In this document: in pieces, positions 17,242 to 26,865 of the stretch | Position numbering within the stretch: the first letter of the stretch is position 1 | Layout of the letters: the number at the start of each line of letters is the position of its first letter | Source: DASWOJ01 sp964242415 | GTDB taxonomy: Bacteria > Pseudomonadota > Alphaproteobacteria > Acetobacterales > Acetobacteraceae | Assembly (NCBI GenBank): GCA_964242415.1 | Contig: CAXTAT010000017.1 | Coordinates: 1 to 64,000 of the forward strand | Reading direction: 5' to 3' | Length of the DNA stretch: 64,000 bases | Position numbers and translations under genes: made by a program | The notes under the pieces: model-generated | What the model was told of the DNA's origin: nothing | What the model saw: only the letters and a program-made list of their open reading frames with translations | Database searches by the model: none

Positions 17242-18585
17242 CTACTCCGCGGGAACCGATGCCGCATCCAGCGTCAGGTCCACCTGCACGTCGCCGGCCA
17301 GCACGCGCCGGGCCAGCGGCAGGTCCAGGTCATGCTCCCATGCGCCGATCACCACCGTCGCCACGCAGTTGCCGATCAGGTTGCCCAACGCCCGCGCCAT
17401 GCCGATGAACCAGTCGATCGACAGCACCAGCACCAGCCCGATCGCCGGGATCGCCGGCACCGCGTTGAGCGTCGCCGCCAGGATCACGATGGCCGAGCCG
17501 GGCACCCCGTGCGCGCCCTTGCTGGTGACCAGGCTGATGCCCAGCACCAGCAGCAGGTCGCCGAACGACAGCGGCGTGTTGGTCGCCTGCGCGATGAACA
17601 CCGTCGCCAGCGTCAGGTAGATCGAGAACGCATCCAGGTTGAACGAGTACCCCGTCGGCACCACCAGCCCGACCACGGACGGCTTCACGCCCATGCGCTC
17701 CAGCTTGCGCATGATCTGCGGCAGCACGGCGTCCGACGAGGCGGTGGCGAGCACGATGGTCAGCTCCTCCCGCAAGTAATTGAGGAAGCGCAGGATGCTC
17801 AGCCCCGTCGTCACCCGCATGACGGTGCCCAGCACCACCACCACGAACAGCGCCACCGCCACCCAGAACAGCACCACCAGCGACGCCAACTGCCGCAGCG
17901 AGCCCACGCCATACTGCCCCACGGTATAGCCGACCGCCCCCAGCACCCCCAGCGGCGCCAGCCGCACGATCAGCCCCATGGCGCGGAACAGGATGGTGCT
18001 GATGGCGTCGATGCCGCGCGTCACCGGCTCGGCGGCCGGCCCCACCAGCGCGGCGCTGATGCCGAAGATGATGGCGAAGAACAGCACCTGCAGCACATCG
18101 TTGCGCGCCAGCGCGTCGAACGAGGTGGTCGGGATGATGTTCAGCAGGAAGCTGCCGATGCCGCTGCCCTGCAGCCTGCGCGCCCCATCGGCATAGCTGC
18201 TCAGGGCATGGGCATCGAGGGTCGAGGTGTCGATGTTCATGCCCTGGCCCGGCCCGACCAGGTAGCCCAGCGTCAGGCCCACCGCCAACGCCACGGTCGT
18301 CATCACCTCGAAGTACAGCAGCGCCTTGCCGCCGACCCGGCCGACCTTCTTCAGGTCCCCCGCGCCGGCGATGCCGTGCACCACCACGCAGAACACGATA
18401 GGCGCCACGATCATGCTGATCAGCTTCAGGAACGCGTCGCTCAGTATCTTGAGCTGCACCGCGAAGCCCGGCACCGCCATGCCCAGGACGATGCCCAGCA
18501 CCAGCCCGGCAACCACCTGCACGAACAGCGACCGGTAGATCGGCACCCGCTTCGGCGGGTTTGCTGTGCTAGCGTCCATCGCCAT
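17242..18585 (-). CDS. Dicarboxylate/cation symporter (DctA/GltP family)
   Basis: A 447-residue inner-membrane carrier of the DAACS (SDF) family. Eight main hydrophobic segments plus two re-entrant loops can be traced. The signature serine-rich loop reads ATASSDAVLPQ, and the substrate loop region is PTGYSFNLDAFSIYLTLATVFIAQ, followed by SKGAHGVPGSAIVIL. These bind C4-dicarboxylates or acidic amino acids with Na+ or H+. ATG 18585 is preferred because GGGGGCG precedes it; the longer frame adds a basic, family-unlike tail. Confidence 0.92.
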   Translation of the reverse strand: MAMDASTANPPKRVPIYRSLFVQVVAGLVLGIVLGMAVPGFAVQLKILSDAFLKLISMIVAPIVFCVVVHGIAGAGDLKKVGRVGGKALLYFEVMTTVALAVGLTLGYLVGPGQGMNIDTSTLDAHALSSYADGARRLQGSGIGSFLLNIIPTTSFDALARNDVLQVLFFAIIFGISAALVGPAAEPVTRGIDAISTILFRAMGLIVRLAPLGVLGAVGYTVGQYGVGSLRQLASLVVLFWVAVALFVVVVLGTVMRVTTGLSILRFLNYLREELTIVLATASSDAVLPQIMRKLERMGVKPSVVGLVVPTGYSFNLDAFSIYLTLATVFIAQATNTPLSFGDLLLVLGISLVTSKGAHGVPGSAIVILAATLNAVPAIPAIGLVLVLSIDWFIGMARALGNLIGNCVATVVIGAWEHDLDLPLARRVLAGDVQVDLTLDAASVPAE

Positions 18586-18696
18586 CTTACGCCCCCATTC
18601 CCGCCTACTGCGGACACGGAGCCGTGAAGCAAGTTCCATGCCGGATCGCCACGCCAGGGCGCCAGGGACTTGGCCAAGGGGGGCCGGCTCCAGCGG

Positions 18697-18900
18697 TCAG
18701 CCCGCGACAGGCTCCGCGGCATAGCCCTCGGCGGCGATGGCCCGGGCCACCACGTCCGGCGCAGCGCGGCCTTCCACCTGGACGCGGCCCCGCGCCAGGT
18801 CCACCTCCACCACCGCGGCAGGATCGACCGCCTGCACCGCGCTGGTCACGGCCCGCACGCAGTGGGCGCAGGTCATTCCATCCACTTTAAAGCTCTGCAC
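18697..18900 (-). CDS. Heavy-metal-associated (CopZ-like) copper chaperone
   Basis: A 67-residue protein that is a single HMA domain. The metal site is MTCAHC (about residues 9-14). GTG 18900 is chosen as start because GGAGG lies 5 bases upstream. It should bind Cu(I) or a similar metal and pass it to a P-type ATPase, but none is encoded in this window. No CueR-like operator was recognised. Confidence 0.82.
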   Translation of the reverse strand: MQSFKVDGMTCAHCVRAVTSAVQAVDPAAVVEVDLARGRVQVEGRAAPDVVARAIAAEGYAAEPVAG

Positions 18901-19171
18901 ACGCGCCTCCCCGACCAGGCATGATGACCTGATGCGATCATAGGGGCCAGACGGCGGGATCAGCCAGGGGCGCACCCGCTGCGTTCGCCAGCCGCCGCGT
19001 TCGCCAGCCCAGCGCCAAGCGGCGTGCCCGCTTCGACCCGGCCGGAACCGGCCTGCGCCGCCTTGGCGCGCACCCGCCGCCGTGCTGTCCTTTTCTCCAT
19101 CCCGCAGCTTCCCCTCCTCCCGCAGCCCCTCCCCTCCCACAGCCGACGCCGCAACAGACAAGGCCACCCCG

Positions 19172-21229
19172 ATGCCAGACCTCGCCCAGCCCGCACCTCC
19201 CGCCCTGCCCACACCCGAGGACCCCGACAACGACCCCTGGCTATGGCTGGAGGAGGTGGACGGCCCCCAGGCCCTCGCCTGGGCGGACGCGCAATCCGCC
19301 GCCACCCTGGCCCGGCTGGACAGCCCGGCCTTCCGGGCCGACCGCGACACCCTGCGCACCCTGATGGACCGCCCGGACAACCTGCCCATCCCCGCCCGCC
19401 GCGGCGGCCTGCTGTACAACTTCTGGCGTGACGCCGCCCACCCCCGCGGCCTATGGCGCCGCACGACGCTGGACGGCTACCGCACCGACGCCCCGCAATG
19501 GGAGGTCCTGCTCGACCTGGACGCCCTGGCGCTGCGGGAGGGCGAGGACTGGGTATGGGCCGGCGCCGCCACCCTGCCGCCCCGGCATGGTCGCGCCCTG
19601 CTGCGCCTCTCCCGCGGCGGCGGCGACGCCACGGTGCTGCGCGAGTACGACCTGCCCACCCGCAGCTTCCCCCCAGACGGCTTCCACGCCCCGGAGGCCA
19701 AAGGCTCCGCCGACTGGCTGGACGCCGACACCCTGCTGCTGTCCAGCGCCCTCGGCGGCGCGACCGGCAGCGGCTACGCCAGCACCGTCCGCCTGTGGTC
19801 CCGCGGCGCCGACCCGGCCGCGGCGCCGGTGCTGTTCCGCGCCGGCCCCGACAGCATGGCCGCCGACGGCGGGATCGACCGGCTGACCGGCCGCCTGTTC
19901 TTCATCGACCGCACCGGCTTCTTCGACAAGCACGTCCACGTCGGCACCCAGGCCGGGCCGGCGCAACGGCTGGAGGTGCCCACCGACGCCGCCCTGCAGA
20001 CCGAGGCAGGCTGGATGGCCGTCCGCCCCCGCAAGCCCTGGACGGTCGGCGGCGCCACCTATCCCGCCGACACCGTGCTGGGCATCGGCTTCGACGCCTT
20101 CCTGGCCGGGGACCGCGCCTTCACGCCCGTCTTCACGCCGGGGCCGCGCCTCGCCCTGCAGGGCATGTTCTTCTGCGGCGGCCAGCTTGTGCTGAGCATC
20201 CTGGACGACCTGCGCCCGGCCTACCAGGTGGTCACCCCGGGCGCATGGACGGCGGTGCCGCTCCCTGGCCTGCCCGGCATCGCCACCGCCACCGCCTGGC
20301 CGCTGGACGTCGAGGACACCGAGCAGGACGGCACCCTGCTCGCCACCGTGCAGGACCCGCTGACCCCCACCCGCCTGCTGCTGCTGCGGGACGGTGCCGC
20401 CGAGCCGCTGAAGCAGGCCCCCACGTCGTTCGACGCCGCCGGGCTGGTCACCACCCGGCACGAGGCGGTGTCCGCCGACGGCACCCGCGTCCCCTATATC
20501 CAGGTCGGCCCGCCGGGCATCACCGGCGACGCCCCGGTGCACATGACGGCATACGGCGGCTTCGCCATCTCCATGCTGCCCAGCTACCGCGGCGCGCTGG
20601 GCCGGCTGTGGCTGCAGCCCGGCGGCACGCTGGTCGTCGCCAACCTGCGCGGCGGCGGCGAGTTCGGCACCGCCTGGCACGACGCCGGCCGGCGCGAGGG
20701 CAAGGCGCGCAGCCACGACGACTTCGCCGCCGTCGCCGCCGACCTGGTGGCCCGCGGCGTAACCCGGCCCGGCCGCATCGCCGCCGAGGGCGGGTCGAAC
20801 GGCGGCCTGCTGATCGCCAACATGCTGACCCGCTACCCCCAGCGGTTCGGCGCGCTGTTCTGCACGATCCCGCTGATCGACATGCGCCGCTACTCGCGGC
20901 TGCTGGCCGGGGCAAGCTGGATCGCCGAGTACGGCGATCCCGGCGTGCCGGAGGACTGGGCGTTCCTGCAGGCAGTGTCGGCCTACCACGCTGCGGCGCC
21001 GGGCCAGGCGTATCCGCCGATCCTGCTGGCGACCAGCCGCCGCGACGACCGCGTGCACCCCGGCCACGCCCGCAAGATGGCCGCCAAGCTGCAGGCGATG
21101 GGCTACGACGCCAGCTTCTACGAACCGCCGGACGGCGGCCACGGCTACGGCAAGGACAACGCGGGCGCAGCCACCTTCATGGCGCTCGGCATTGCGTTCC
21201 TGCGACAAAACATTGGTTGGACGCAATAA
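19172..21229 (+). CDS. Prolyl oligopeptidase family serine protease
   Basis: A 685-residue S9A-type enzyme with an N-terminal propeller (about residues 20-400) and a C-terminal alpha/beta hydrolase. The nucleophile is Ser542 in GGSNGG, the acid lies in RDDRVHP (Asp625/626), and the histidine is His657 in GGHGYG. No convincing signal peptide is seen from ATG 19172, although an upstream in-frame ATG (19082) would add a serine-rich tail; the shorter start matches the usual DPWLWLEEV beginning. It would cleave small proline-containing peptides. Confidence 0.88.
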   Translation: MPDLAQPAPPALPTPEDPDNDPWLWLEEVDGPQALAWADAQSAATLARLDSPAFRADRDTLRTLMDRPDNLPIPARRGGLLYNFWRDAAHPRGLWRRTTLDGYRTDAPQWEVLLDLDALALREGEDWVWAGAATLPPRHGRALLRLSRGGGDATVLREYDLPTRSFPPDGFHAPEAKGSADWLDADTLLLSSALGGATGSGYASTVRLWSRGADPAAAPVLFRAGPDSMAADGGIDRLTGRLFFIDRTGFFDKHVHVGTQAGPAQRLEVPTDAALQTEAGWMAVRPRKPWTVGGATYPADTVLGIGFDAFLAGDRAFTPVFTPGPRLALQGMFFCGGQLVLSILDDLRPAYQVVTPGAWTAVPLPGLPGIATATAWPLDVEDTEQDGTLLATVQDPLTPTRLLLLRDGAAEPLKQAPTSFDAAGLVTTRHEAVSADGTRVPYIQVGPPGITGDAPVHMTAYGGFAISMLPSYRGALGRLWLQPGGTLVVANLRGGGEFGTAWHDAGRREGKARSHDDFAAVAADLVARGVTRPGRIAAEGGSNGGLLIANMLTRYPQRFGALFCTIPLIDMRRYSRLLAGASWIAEYGDPGVPEDWAFLQAVSAYHAAAPGQAYPPILLATSRRDDRVHPGHARKMAAKLQAMGYDASFYEPPDGGHGYGKDNAGAATFMALGIAFLRQNIGWTQ

Positions 21230-21281
21230 AACTGCCATGGTGCCGGGGGATTGAATCCTGGGCACCCATGAGGTCGCGCCG

Positions 21282-24107
21282 ATGGCCACCGACACCTTTG
21301 CCGCTGCCACCGCGAACCCGACTGCGAACTGGGACGACCCGACGCTGTGGAGCGGCGGCGTTGTCCCGGCTGCCGCCGACGCGGATGTCGTGATCCCCAC
21401 CATCTTCAGCCTGCCCTCCGGCAACGCCTACAACTACGACATCACGATCAAGCCGGGCGAGGCGTATGGGATCAACTCCGTCAGCCTGGCCGGCAACGTC
21501 CTGCTGGTGGCCGGGGCGCTGTCGGTTGCCGGCGGGTTCGCCATCAGCCAAAATGCCGAACTGGACGTCAGCGGCACCCTGCAGGTCGGGTCGCTGCAGA
21601 ACGGCGGCCAGGGCATCCAGGGCAGCGGAAGCATCACCAGCGCCAGCGCCGTCACGAACGGGGGCAGCCTCGTCGGCGACGGCCTGACGCTGACGGCACC
21701 GTCATTCACCAACACCGGCACGCTGACCGCCAGCGCCGCATCGGGCGCAGGCGCAGCCACGTTTTCGGTGAACGTCACCGGCGGCGCCGGAGCCTTCACC
21801 AACCTGGCCAGCGGCACCCTGACCGGCGGGACCTACACTGCCTCGGGCAACGGCGTGCTCGACCTCCCCGGCGGCCCCATCGTGACGGACGCCGCGGCTC
21901 TCAGCTTTGCCAATTCCGGCAGCCCCAGCAGCACCGCCACCGCCATCAACGGCGCCGACCCAGCCAGCGGCGCCCCCGTGCCGTTGCAGGCGACGATGCG
22001 GACCATCGCCGCCGCGGGCACGCTCGATCTAAACGGTTTCGCCTACCGGACGGACGGCCCCCTGGCAGTGCTGGGCGGGGTGACGCTGGAGGGCGCGGCC
22101 GTGCTGCAAACGGGCGGGCTGGCCATCGCGGCCGGCGGGGTGGTCAGCGGGGCCGGGACGGTTGCAGGCCCGGTCGCCAACGACGGCACTATCACCTCCG
22201 TTCTGCCGCCAGGCTCCAACGCCCCGGGCATCGCATCGGTGCTGAACGTGCAGGGGCCGGTGACGGGCACGGGACGGCTGATAGTGGGGGCGAGCGGCGT
22301 CTATCCGCTGCATGGCGGCGTCACGGGTCCCACGCTGTACATATCGCCCGCCCTAGAGCTGGGCGGCGCCACGGCGGAGGGCGTCAGCTTCGCCGGCCCG
22401 GGCAGCGAGCTGATCCTCGACGCGCCCGGCAGCTTCACCGGCACGATCAGTGCCGTCGCCGATGACAAGGTGGTGCTGACGGGCGTTGCGCTCGCCTCCG
22501 TCACCGGCACCAGCTACGCCGGCGATGCGACGGGCGGCGTGCTGACCTTGCAGGAAGGTGCGGCGGCCCAGGCGCTGCGGTTCGCCGGGGCCTTCACCAC
22601 CAGCAGCTTCGTGCTGTCGGCCGGGCCGCAGGCGTTCTCCACGTCGCCTCCCAGCCTCACCATCACGCTGACGGCTGTGCCGACGCCTGCTCCGACGCCA
22701 GCCCCGACACCCGTGCCGACTCCAACGCCGGTGCCGACCCCAACGCCGGTGCCGACACCCACGCCAGCGCCAACGGAAACCTCCGTTGCAGGCTTCGTCG
22801 CGACTGCCCTGCCCGCCAGCGCCTACTCCGTGGCGGCAATCACCGCGGCAACGGTCGGTTTGACGGCGCTGGCCGGGGCGGGCGGGTCCGTCGCGGTGGC
22901 AAGCTCTGCAGCCGGCGGGGGGATCGCGGCGCCGGTGGCCGGTGTCGCCAACGTGGCGCTGGCCAGCGCACCCGGAGCGGCGCTGGCCTTGCCCGCAGGA
23001 TATGGCGCGCTGGTCGCACAGGGTGCCGGCGCCGCGACCTTGTCCGATGGCGGCGCGGCCGGCGCGGTGCTGATCGGCAACCAGGCGGCTGACACGTTCG
23101 TCGCCAGCGGGGCCGGCGCCACCCTGGTCGGCGGCCAGGGCGGCAACAGCTTCGTCGTCACCGGCAGCAGCGCCACGGTTGCGACCGGCGACGGGGCCAA
23201 CGCCGTGACCGCGACCGGGGCGCTGACGGTCACCACCGGAACGGGCGCCAGCACCGTGCAGCTCGGCGCCGGGGCGGGCACGGTCACGTCCAACGGCGCC
23301 GACGTGATCCGCGGCGCCGCCGGGCCGGACAGCATCATCGCCAACGGCAACGCGATCATCGTCGGCGGGGCCGGCGCCATGGCGGTGCAGAACGGCGCGG
23401 GCAGCGCAGTGGTGTTCGCCGGCCCAGGAGGGCTGTCCTATACCGGCGGCACCGGGGCCGAGGTCGTCGTCGGCTTCGGCAATCCCATGACGGTGCAGGG
23501 CGGCACCGGGGCAGGAGAGTACTTCGGCAGCGGCAACAGCACGATCAGGGCGGGCGCGGGCGCGCAGGCGGTGCTGGTCGGCTCGGCTGGGGACAAGCTG
23601 TACTCGGCCGGTGCGGCGGGCGACCTGTTCGCGGCCAACGCGGGCGGCGACGTGCTGATGGATGGGTCGGCCAGCACGGGCAACGACGTGTTCTTCGGCG
23701 CCGCCGGGACCGGCAACCTGACGTTCCTCTGCGGGTCCGGCAATGACGTCCTGGGATTGGGCCAGGGCAGCAGCACCGTGACGCTTGGCGCCGGGCATGA
23801 CGTGGTGTTCGGCAATGCAGGTGCGACAGGCGTGGCCGCCATCACCGCCGGCCACGGCTCGGCCGACATCGGCTTCGGCGCCGGGTCGGAGGTGCTGTCC
23901 ATCGCCGCCCAGCCCGGCGCGAACCGCACCTTCACCCTGTTCAACTTCGTGGCTGGCCGGACCCTCGTCGCGCTGAACGGCTTCGGCTCGTCCGAGGCGT
24001 CGCGGGCCACGGCCAGCCAGGTGGTGGCCAACGGGGTGACGGTGCTGACCTTGGCCGACAACACGCGGATCGTGCTGGTCGGCGTCAACGGGACCAGCGT
24101 CCTCTGA
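21282..24107 (+). CDS. Large beta-strand-repeat secreted protein, probable type I secretion substrate
   Basis: A 941-residue protein, Gly/Ala/Thr-rich, without a Sec signal peptide. Residues about 1-460 are parallel-beta-like repeats with many NGG and GTL motifs. A Pro-Thr spacer of TP/VP repeats follows (about residues 467-498), then a beta-roll-like region with GNQAADTF, GGQGGNSF and similar nonapeptide-like repeats. The C-terminus (ending LADNTRIVLVGVNGTSVL) resembles type I secretion tails. Likely exported through the ABC/TolC route to the cell surface as an adhesin or matrix protein. No transporter gene is adjacent. Calcium sites (GGxGxD) are mostly degenerate. Confidence 0.65.
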   Translation: MATDTFAAATANPTANWDDPTLWSGGVVPAAADADVVIPTIFSLPSGNAYNYDITIKPGEAYGINSVSLAGNVLLVAGALSVAGGFAISQNAELDVSGTLQVGSLQNGGQGIQGSGSITSASAVTNGGSLVGDGLTLTAPSFTNTGTLTASAASGAGAATFSVNVTGGAGAFTNLASGTLTGGTYTASGNGVLDLPGGPIVTDAAALSFANSGSPSSTATAINGADPASGAPVPLQATMRTIAAAGTLDLNGFAYRTDGPLAVLGGVTLEGAAVLQTGGLAIAAGGVVSGAGTVAGPVANDGTITSVLPPGSNAPGIASVLNVQGPVTGTGRLIVGASGVYPLHGGVTGPTLYISPALELGGATAEGVSFAGPGSELILDAPGSFTGTISAVADDKVVLTGVALASVTGTSYAGDATGGVLTLQEGAAAQALRFAGAFTTSSFVLSAGPQAFSTSPPSLTITLTAVPTPAPTPAPTPVPTPTPVPTPTPVPTPTPAPTETSVAGFVATALPASAYSVAAITAATVGLTALAGAGGSVAVASSAAGGGIAAPVAGVANVALASAPGAALALPAGYGALVAQGAGAATLSDGGAAGAVLIGNQAADTFVASGAGATLVGGQGGNSFVVTGSSATVATGDGANAVTATGALTVTTGTGASTVQLGAGAGTVTSNGADVIRGAAGPDSIIANGNAIIVGGAGAMAVQNGAGSAVVFAGPGGLSYTGGTGAEVVVGFGNPMTVQGGTGAGEYFGSGNSTIRAGAGAQAVLVGSAGDKLYSAGAAGDLFAANAGGDVLMDGSASTGNDVFFGAAGTGNLTFLCGSGNDVLGLGQGSSTVTLGAGHDVVFGNAGATGVAAITAGHGSADIGFGAGSEVLSIAAQPGANRTFTLFNFVAGRTLVALNGFGSSEASRATASQVVANGVTVLTLADNTRIVLVGVNGTSVL

Positions 24108-24135
24108 CAGCGGGCGTCTTGACGGTGGCCGTGTC

Positions 24136-24813
24136 ATGGCAGCAACGGCGCTGACCTTCACGCGGGACGGCGCGCAACTCCTGCCCGCCGTGCTGGACGC
24201 TGCGGCGCTGGAGGCCATTCAGGCCGTCCTGGACGCGCTGCCGCCGGGACGCGCCGGCCTCCGGCTGCATGGAATCGCCGCGCTGCACCCCCTGCTGGCC
24301 GTGTCTGGCCCGGTAGGCACCGCCGCCGCCGCAGTGCTTGGCCCGGCCGCCCAGCCGGTCCGCGCCATCCTATTCGACAAGACCGCCGCCACCAACTGGG
24401 CACTGCCCTGGCACCAGGACCGCACCATCGCCGTGCAGGCCCGCATCGCCACGCCTGGCTTCGGACCCTAGACCCGCAAGGGCGGCCTGCTGCACGTCGA
24501 GCCTCCAGCGGCGCTGCAAGCCGGCATGGCGACGTTGCGCCTGCACCTGGACCCGGTGCCGCCCGGCAACGCCCCTCTGCTGGTCGCGCCAGGATCGCAT
24601 CGCCTGGGCCGTATCCCGGAGGCCGAGATCCCCGCAACTGTGCGCCGCTGCGGCGTCGCCACTTGCCTGGCCGGAGCCGGCGACATCTGGCTGTATGCAA
24701 CGCCGATCCTGCACGCCTCTGCCGCGGCCGTCACACCAGGACATCGCCGGGTGCTGCAGGTGGACTATGCCGCAGCGGACCTGCCGGGCGGGCTGCGCTG
24801 GCTGGGCGTCTAG
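24136..24813 (+). pseudogene. Phytanoyl-CoA dioxygenase homologue broken by an amber codon
   Basis: Two open segments in the same frame (24136-24468 and 24472-24813) together give a protein of about 225 residues like small PhyH-family Fe(II)/2-oxoglutarate dioxygenases: WHQDRTIAV (His-x-Asp iron ligands) near residue 95, then LHLDPVPPGNAPLLVAPGSHRLG and a distal HA motif (ILHAS). They are separated by a single TAG at 24469-24471, in the place where relatives have GFGPW; TGG to TAG is one base. The reading frame after the stop is intact, so the lesion is recent, or the stop is suppressed. A start at 24526 would yield only the C-terminal half. Confidence 0.82.
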
Positions 24814-24853
24814 AGCATGTTTGGTGCAAGTAGAGGCACCAAACATGCTCTAG
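24810..24853. terminator. 18-bp perfect inverted repeat, terminator-like
   Basis: CTAGAGCATGTTTGGTGC (24810-24827) pairs perfectly with 24836-24853 around an 8-base loop, and GCTTTGTTTTT follows. The left arm includes the TAG stop of the dioxygenase pseudogene. The T-rich tail fits an intrinsic terminator for plus-strand transcripts. Confidence 0.7.
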
Positions 24854-24866
24854 GCTTTGTTTTTGC

Positions 24867-24914
24867 GAGCATCTGTTGGGCTCAAGCGAAGCCGCTTGAG
24901 CCCAACAGATGCTC
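24867..24914. terminator. 22-bp perfect inverted repeat, terminator-like
   Basis: The arm at 24867-24888 (beginning GAGCATCTGTTGGG) is the exact reverse complement of 24893-24914, with an AAGC loop. It abuts the stop of the membrane protein on the minus strand; read on that strand it is followed after a few bases by AAAAACAAAGC rather than a T-run. Together with the preceding repeat it separates the two convergent genes. Both share a GAGCAT start and GCTCTAG end, so they may be a repeat family. Confidence 0.6.
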
Positions 24915-25327
24915 TAGCGCACCGCCAGCCCGTCCCGCACCGGCTGCCGCAGGCGGCCCGTCATCACCGCCGCGGCAACGCCGGTCAGCACCAGGGCAAC
25001 CGTCCAGCGGACGTTCGGCACCCCAGACCCGCCGGCCAGCGCCAGGAACAGCAGGCTCACCACCAGCAGCGCCCCCAGGCTGCTGCCGCCGCGCCGGGCC
25101 ACGGCGAGGCCGAGCATGACAAAGGTGACATACAGCCCGATCGACAGCGCCCGCACCACGTCCAGCGCCACGGCGGTCAGGTCGTCGATGACCTCGGCCA
25201 GGCGCCAGCCCAGGACGTGCAGGGTATCCAGCACCCGGAACAGGAAGCGGTCGGGGCCGACCAGGTAAACCAGCGCCGCCAGCGCCAGGCCAAGGCCCCA
25301 GGCCAGCAGGATCGGATCGCGTCGCAT
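24914..25327 (-). CDS. Small multi-spanning membrane protein
   Basis: A 137-residue protein with about four hydrophobic segments (residues 7-25, 55-75, 82-102 and 108-125). ATG 25327 is preferred over an upstream in-frame ATG since the hydrophobic domain begins directly after it. It converges on the dioxygenase pseudogene and is divergent from the thioesterase. No family was recognised. Confidence 0.6.
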   Translation of the reverse strand: MRRDPILLAWGLGLALAALVYLVGPDRFLFRVLDTLHVLGWRLAEVIDDLTAVALDVVRALSIGLYVTFVMLGLAVARRGGSSLGALLVVSLLFLALAGGSGVPNVRWTVALVLTGVAAAVMTGRLRQPVRDGLAVR

Positions 25328-25462
25328 GGGCGTGGCCTCCAAAGGGAACGGCAGCGATATGTGCGCGCGGCAGCACGGTTCCAAGCGGCCCGCTGCGTCT
25401 CCCTCCCCCGTGGACACGGAGAGAGGTGGCCCCCCGGCCCATGCCGCGCTATGCCCGGCCCC

Positions 25463-25906
25463 ATGGATGCACCCCCCTTCGACCCGGCCCTGCAGGGCTG
25501 GCGCCCGCTCCCCGCCGACGGCTTCCCCGCGCTGGTCGGCCCCCTATGGTATCGCAAGGACGATGGACCCCGGGGCGGACCCGAAGGCGCCGCCCTGCCC
25601 CGCTTCGCCATGCTGGCCGACGCCCGGCACCGCAACATCCACGGTATCGTGCACGGCGGCATGGTGATGACGTTCGCCGACACCGGGCTGGGCATCACGG
25701 TCGCCGAGGCGATGGGCCGCCCCTGCGTCACCATCCAGTTCGCCTGCCAGTTCCTGGACGCCACCCGCCCCGGCGACTTCGTCGAGCTGGACGCCGAGAT
25801 CCTGCGCCGCTCCAGCACCGTCGTGTTCATGCGCGGCACGTTGCGGGTGGGCCGGCGGGTGACGGGCGCGGTGGACGGCGTATGGAAAGTGATTCGCGGC
25901 GGATAG
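25463..25906 (+). CDS. PaaI-type hotdog-fold thioesterase
   Basis: A 147-residue single hotdog domain. The signature is IHGIVHGGMVMTFADTGLG near residues 58-76, and the strand VTIQFACQFLDATRPGDFVELDAEILRRSSTVVFMRG follows the family pattern. Such enzymes hydrolyse acyl-CoA or aryl-CoA thioesters in the cytosol. A second in-frame ATG lies 12 bases upstream (25451); the shorter form is chosen for its typical N-terminus. Substrate unknown. Confidence 0.82.
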   Translation: MDAPPFDPALQGWRPLPADGFPALVGPLWYRKDDGPRGGPEGAALPRFAMLADARHRNIHGIVHGGMVMTFADTGLGITVAEAMGRPCVTIQFACQFLDATRPGDFVELDAEILRRSSTVVFMRGTLRVGRRVTGAVDGVWKVIRGG

Positions 25907-26135
25907 GGCACCTTGCAGTCTGGGGTACCGGCTGCGGCGTGCAGCCCGATGTTCACCAGGCCGCGGGCGACGGCATTCCCCAGACGCCACCACCCGCGCC
26001 AGACCGACAACGACCGTGACCAGCAAGACCAACCATTGCCGCCCGCCGGTCGCTGCGTGCGACCAACAACCGCAGGCTAACGTCCTGCGCCCTCCCGGCG
26101 TCCGTCAGCGCCTCCCGATGCCATCCACCGGTGGA

Positions 26136-26849
26136 TCAGGGCACCGTCCCCCACGCCATCGCCGTCAGCCCCGCCACCGGGTTGCGTGGCAGCAGCGCCT
26201 CCAACCGGCACGCCGCCAGCAACGCGGCGTTCGCCACCCCCCCAGCCGGCCGCATCTGGCTGCTGGGCGGCGCTCCACGGCCCAGCCGCCGCGCCACCTT
26301 GCCCGGCAACCGCGTCGCCATCACCAGCGGCAGCAGCAGCCCGTATAGGTAGCGTCCGCCATCCAACTGCAACCCGGCCCGGCGCAGCACCGCCTGCACC
26401 CCAGGCAGGGTATAGCGGCGCCGGTGCTCCAGGAAATCATCATGCCCGCTCCACATCCAGGTGAAGGCGGGCACGGTCACGACCACGCGGGCGCCCGGCC
26501 GGGCAGCGCGGATGTACTCGGCGGCCAACCCCGCGTCGTCGTCCACATGCTCCAGCACGTCCATCATCAGGATCAGGTCGGACGGCGCGGCAGGGGCAGC
26601 CCGGCGGAACAGCAGCGGCCGGCCGGCATGCTCCGCATCGCTGTCGCTGGCATAGCCGGGGTCCACGCAGGTCGCCTGCCCGGCCCCACGCTCCAGCAGG
26701 TGGCGGGAGAAGAAGCCCGCGCCCGCGCCCACGTCCAGCACCGTGCCCGGCGCCGGTCCCACAACGCGGTCCAGCGCCTCCGACTTGGCACGGTAGTACC
26801 AGTGCCGGGCAACGCCGTCACCCAGGATCGCCTCCTCCTTCAGGTCCAT
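26136..26849 (-). CDS. Class I SAM-dependent methyltransferase
   Basis: A 237-residue Methyltransf_11/23-type enzyme. Motif I is VLDVGAGAGFFS (about residues 37-48), and the post-I and motif II region is LILMMDVLEHVDDD. A C-terminal hydrophobic stretch (YLYGLLLPLVMATRLPG) is common in methyltransferases of cell-surface glycan clusters. It lies 16 bases downstream of a PilZ gene on the same strand and next to glycosyltransferases, suggesting a role in surface polysaccharide or lipid-linked sugar modification (inference). Confidence 0.82.
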   Translation of the reverse strand: MDLKEEAILGDGVARHWYYRAKSEALDRVVGPAPGTVLDVGAGAGFFSRHLLERGAGQATCVDPGYASDSDAEHAGRPLLFRRAAPAAPSDLILMMDVLEHVDDDAGLAAEYIRAARPGARVVVTVPAFTWMWSGHDDFLEHRRRYTLPGVQAVLRRAGLQLDGGRYLYGLLLPLVMATRLPGKVARRLGRGAPPSSQMRPAGGVANAALLAACRLEALLPRNPVAGLTAMAWGTVP

Positions 26850-26865
26850 GATTGCCCTCCTGGGA

